Source: Clostridia bacterium
Lineage (GTDB): Bacteria > Bacillota > Clostridia > Oscillospirales > CAG-272
DNA length: 8,897 bases
Direction: 5' to 3'
Assembly (NCBI GenBank): GCA_017457465.1
Contig: JAFTHJ010000012.1
Coordinates: 1 to 8,897 of the forward strand
Part shown: positions 6,381 through 8,897 of the stretch, piece after piece
Layout: each line of letters opens with the position of its first letter
Position numbering within the stretch: the stretch's first letter is position 1
Made by a program: the position numbers and the translations under genes
The notes under the pieces: model-generated
What the model saw: the letters and a program-made list of their open reading frames with translations, nothing else
What the model was told of the DNA's origin: nothing
The model's database searches: none

Positions 6381-7586
6381 ATGAAGAAAAAATATCATCT
6401 TTATTCGTCAATGCCTATGCTGGGAAACCACAAGACCTTTGCGGAAATAAACCTCGGGGCGTTGAAATATAATTATAAAAAAATGCGCGACGAGATAAAG
6501 CGCTCGTCGGCTGATACCGAAATGATATGCGTTCTCAAGGCAGACGCTTACGGTCACGGAGCAAAGAACTGTTGCCGCGCCTTGCTTGAGGAGGGCTGTC
6601 GATTTTTTGCGGTATCCTCTATAGAGGAGGCTATCGACCTGCGAGAGGTCTGCGAGGATATGGGAAATGACGCCGAGATACTTATTCTCGGATATACCTT
6701 CCCCTATCAGGCGGCTCTCCTCGCCAAGTATAACATTATAACCTCTCTTGTAGACCGCGCCTTCGCCCTTGAGTTGGCTGACGAAGCCAAACGCGCGGGG
6801 GTTAAGGTCAGATGTCACCTGAAGATAGACACGGGAATGAACCGTATCGGATTTCTCGCGAGAGGCGAGGATGAGATAGAAAGCACTGCTCGGGATATTG
6901 CCGAGCTGACAGCTCTGCGCTCTCTCGATATATGCGGAATGTTCACGCATTTCGCAAAAGCCGACGAGGCGCTTGAGGAGGAGCTTCCCCACGAGCCGAC
7001 ACGCGCACAGGCAGAGCGATTCTTCGCGCTCGACAAGGCTCTGCTCAATATGGGAATAGATGTAAAATTCAGGCATCTGTGCAACAGCTCCGCCGCTATG
7101 ATTTTCCCCGAATATCATCTTGACGCCTGTCGTCTCGGAATCTCTCTTTACGGCGCACACCCCTCTCGCTATGCCGACAAATACGCGCTTAAGCCCGTGA
7201 TGAAGCTCTGCACCGTAATATCGCACATTCACGACCTTCCCGCGGGACAGACAGTGAGCTACGGCGGAGTTTTCGCATCGGACACCGACAGAAAAATTGC
7301 CACTATTCCGATAGGCTACGCCGACGGCTTTGTCAGGGCGTACAGCGGAGTTTCGCTCTCTGTCGTCACTTCCACGACAAGCTTCAAGGCTCCCGTTTGC
7401 GGCAGAATCTGTATGGACCAATGTATGATAGACGTGACCGATACCGACGCCGCGGTTGGCGACAGGGTGGTAATTTTCGGAAACTCTCCCGAAGACCTTG
7501 CGGCTCTGGCTGCCGCAGCCGACACGATAGAATACGAATGTCTGTGTCTTGTGACCTCGAGAGTTCCGAGAATAGCGGTTGAATAA
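6381..7586 (+). CDS. alr: Alanine racemase
   Basis: This 401-residue PLP enzyme interconverts L- and D-alanine in the cytoplasm, supplying D-Ala for peptidoglycan. Family landmarks are all present. FAEINLGALKYNY opens the TIM barrel. VLKADAYGHG carries the PLP lysine (Lys53). KIDTGMNRIGF (148-158) and CNSSAAM (234-240) follow. VSYGG carries the catalytic tyrosine of the C-terminal domain (Tyr294). IPIGYADGF, GRICMDQ (341-347) and a closing SRVPR complete the set. Length is slightly above the usual 370-390 because of about ten extra N-terminal residues. The Shine-Dalgarno before base 6381 is weak (AGAGTGAGAG), but later in-frame ATG codons at 6411 and 6417 have none. It has its own promoter, is divergent from the lipoprotein operon, and is followed closely by the AraC gene. 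It could serve general cell-wall synthesis or, as with Alr2 of C. difficile, act on alanine around spores; the sequence does not decide. Confidence 0.96.
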   Translation: MKKKYHLYSSMPMLGNHKTFAEINLGALKYNYKKMRDEIKRSSADTEMICVLKADAYGHGAKNCCRALLEEGCRFFAVSSIEEAIDLREVCEDMGNDAEILILGYTFPYQAALLAKYNIITSLVDRAFALELADEAKRAGVKVRCHLKIDTGMNRIGFLARGEDEIESTARDIAELTALRSLDICGMFTHFAKADEALEEELPHEPTRAQAERFFALDKALLNMGIDVKFRHLCNSSAAMIFPEYHLDACRLGISLYGAHPSRYADKYALKPVMKLCTVISHIHDLPAGQTVSYGGVFASDTDRKIATIPIGYADGFVRAYSGVSLSVVTSTTSFKAPVCGRICMDQCMIDVTDTDAAVGDRVVIFGNSPEDLAALAAAADTIEYECLCLVTSRVPRIAVE

Positions 7587-7616
7587 TCGCCGCCACGCAA
7601 AGCAAGGAGGTATAAA

Positions 7617-8456
7617 ATGAGCAACCTGCACGAGTATAAATACGAAAACAAAAAGGACGATTTTTATTACCGTGAGACAAAATTTTCGGCAACCCCGCTT
7701 GCCTGTCACCCTCATCTTCACTCGCATATAGAATTAGGAATTCTGCTTGAGGGAAAGACCGACATAACGATAGACTCAAAAAAATATACACTTGAGGCGG
7801 GAGATATGTTCGTCTGCTTCCCGAATCAGGTTCACGGCTTCAAAACGCTTGAAAAGGAATATTATATCCTCTTCATATTCAACCCCGAGATTATATCCGA
7901 ATTTTCAAATCTCTTTTTCACAAAGCTACCCAAGACAGGTATTATCAGAAATGCAGCCGAGAATTCAGAGCTTCGCGATATAATACAGCTCCTCGCAAAC
8001 ACCTACCGAAGCTCCGACACGCACAAAACTCTTGCCGTAAAGGGATATCTTCTGATTCTATTTTCCAAGATTCTCGAGGAGCTTGAGCTGAACGATATTC
8101 AGTCAGGCGACATCAAGCTTATCGGAGCTATTCTCAATTATTGCTCAAAGAACTACAATCAGCCCCTCTCCCTCTCTATCCTTGAGCGGGAGCTTCACAT
8201 AAGCAAATTCTATATCTCGCACACCTTGAGCAACAAGCTTCATATCAGCTTCAACGATTACATAAACTCGTTAAGAATAATGAACGCCTGTAAGCTGCTC
8301 CAGAGCACAAAAAAATCGGTAACCGAGATAAGCGAGGCGGTCGGTTTCAACACCCTGCGAACCTTCAACCGAGCATTTATAAAGCATACGGGAACTACCC
8401 CGAGCAAATACAGAACGCAGAAATCCCCCCTTAAGAACTCCTCTCTGCCGCTTTGA
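7617..8456 (+). CDS. AraC-family transcriptional regulator with N-terminal cupin domain
   Basis: This 279-residue protein fits the common AraC layout. Residues about 25-90 form a cupin-like ligand-sensing domain (HPHLHSHIELGILLEGK, then LEAGDMFVCFPNQVHGF). Residues about 168-268 are the double helix-turn-helix DNA-binding domain. The first helix pair includes LERELHISKFYISHTL, and the second is TEISEAVGFNTLRTFNRAFIKHTGTTPSKYR, which matches the AraC signature. Its effector is not recognisable; such cupin types often sense sugars. A strong AAGGAGG at 7604-7610 sits 6 bases before the ATG. It follows alr by 30 bases with no terminator between them, so co-transcription is likely. It may regulate alr, itself, the divergent operon or the convergent transporter, or distant genes. 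It is more AT-rich and Lys/Asn-rich than its neighbours. A strong terminator follows. Confidence 0.93.
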   Translation: MSNLHEYKYENKKDDFYYRETKFSATPLACHPHLHSHIELGILLEGKTDITIDSKKYTLEAGDMFVCFPNQVHGFKTLEKEYYILFIFNPEIISEFSNLFFTKLPKTGIIRNAAENSELRDIIQLLANTYRSSDTHKTLAVKGYLLILFSKILEELELNDIQSGDIKLIGAILNYCSKNYNQPLSLSILERELHISKFYISHTLSNKLHISFNDYINSLRIMNACKLLQSTKKSVTEISEAVGFNTLRTFNRAFIKHTGTTPSKYRTQKSPLKNSSLPL

Positions 8457-8472
8457 TTCGCCAAAGGCAAAG

Positions 8473-8515
8473 AAAAGAGCAAGAACAGAAAAAACTTCTG
8501 TTCTTGCTCTTTTTT
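8473..8515. terminator. Bidirectional Rho-independent terminator between the AraC and MATE genes
   Basis: A perfect 18-bp inverted repeat (8473-8490 with 8496-8513) encloses a 5-base loop. On the plus strand the stem ends in a run of six T (8510-8515). On the minus strand it ends TTTTCTTT. It sits between two convergent stops (8456 and 8527) and should serve both genes. Confidence 0.9.
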
Positions 8516-8526
8516 ATTGATATAAG

Positions 8527-8897
8527 CTACATCTCCTCCGCTAGGGTTTTGCGCTTCTGCCATTTTCCCGAGAGGAAATATATCATACTCGGTATCGCAT
8601 ACCCATAGGGCGCGAGACCGTAGCCAAGCACGAAGCCGAAAAATCCCCAACCGAGAGCTAGACCAAAAAGCCAACTCAAGCCTATACGCAAAACAACGCC
8701 GTCAAGAAGCGCCAACACCATACTCAATCGCGCGTTTCCGATTCCCTGAACGAAGGCTCCGCTTCCCCTCATAAGTGCAAAGGCGGGGAACATCCAGAGT
8801 ATCGCCGATATAAAGGTTCCCGACATATCGTGAACCAGCGCATCATCCGAAAACATCATAAAGAGCTGTTTTCCGAAGCCTATGTAAAGCACCATAC
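8527..8897 (-). CDS. MATE-family efflux transporter, C-terminal part (cut by window edge)
   Basis: Only the last 123 codons or so are visible; the frame stays open to base 8897, so the Met at 8895 is almost certainly internal. MATE exporters are inner-membrane antiporters of about 450 residues with 12 helices, moving drugs or metabolites out against Na+ or H+. The visible part has about three membrane helices (ISAILWMFPAFALMRGSGAF, MVLALLDGVVLRIGLSWLFGL, and a Gly/Tyr-rich FFGFVLGYGLAPYGYAIPSM) and ends in a charged tail (KWQKRKTLAEEM). The FPAFALMRGSGAFVQGIGNAR stretch is typical of the second half of MATE proteins. The substrate is unknown. Its stop faces the AraC gene across a shared terminator. 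Confidence 0.8.
   Translation of the reverse strand, partial: MVLYIGFGKQLFMMFSDDALVHDMSGTFISAILWMFPAFALMRGSGAFVQGIGNARLSMVLALLDGVVLRIGLSWLFGLALGWGFFGFVLGYGLAPYGYAIPSMIYFLSGKWQKRKTLAEEM

Noticed and set aside
6408..7727. A 439-codon open frame on the minus strand opposite alr
   Set aside because: It lies antisense to an unmistakable alanine racemase, its translation has no recognisable motif and an odd mix of basic residues, and it has no convincing ribosome binding site. It is a shadow of codon bias in alr.
8258..8674. A 138-codon minus-strand frame across the end of the AraC gene and the start of the MATE region
   Set aside because: It crosses a strong bidirectional terminator and overlaps two better-supported genes in other frames. 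No domain is visible.

Overview
This looks like a chromosomal segment from an uncultured or little-studied member of the Clostridia (Firmicutes), possibly Oscillospirales or a relative. That is inference from protein content: a SipL-like SPOCS/LysM protein of the kind known from sporulating Clostridia, a CsaB-type pyruvyl transferase, lipobox lipoprotein signals, AGGAGG-type ribosome binding sites and intermediate G+C judged by eye. No rRNA, tRNA, CRISPR array, transposase or phage gene was seen. The window is almost fully coding, with seven genes and no gene-free stretch above about 150 bases.

Layout from left to right. (1) Bases 1-2021, plus strand: the 3' part of a large gene. It encodes an extracytoplasmic GLUG-type beta-helix domain followed by a polytopic GT87-like glycosyltransferase. 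The frame is open to the left edge, so the true start lies outside. A strong terminator follows. (2) 2072-3598, minus: a SipL-like protein with SPOCS (DUF3794) domains and a C-terminal LysM. (3) 3700-5694, minus: a fusion of a GT4 glycosyltransferase with a CsaB-type polysaccharide pyruvyl transferase, ending inside a long hairpin. (4) 5696-6235, minus: a small lipoprotein, one base upstream of gene 3 and clearly in operon with it. (5) A divergent promoter region at about 6248-6380. (6) 6381-7586, plus: alanine racemase. (7) 7617-8456, plus: an AraC-family regulator with a cupin-type sensor domain, 30 bases after alr. (8) A bidirectional terminator, then the 3' end of a MATE-family transporter on the minus strand, cut by the right edge.

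Five of the seven genes point to the cell or spore envelope: a polyprenol-dependent glycosyltransferase, a GT4/pyruvyl transferase, a lipoprotein, a SPOCS/LysM protein and alanine racemase. A small lipoprotein beside alr recalls the gerS-alr2 arrangement of Clostridioides difficile, and SipL is a spore-coat assembly factor. A link to sporulation or spore-envelope glycans is therefore a reasonable but unproven reading. The most distinctive features are the two domain fusions. In both, an internal ATG with a GGAG sequence 4-5 bases upstream sits at the domain junction. I did not find anything I can defend as an entirely new system.
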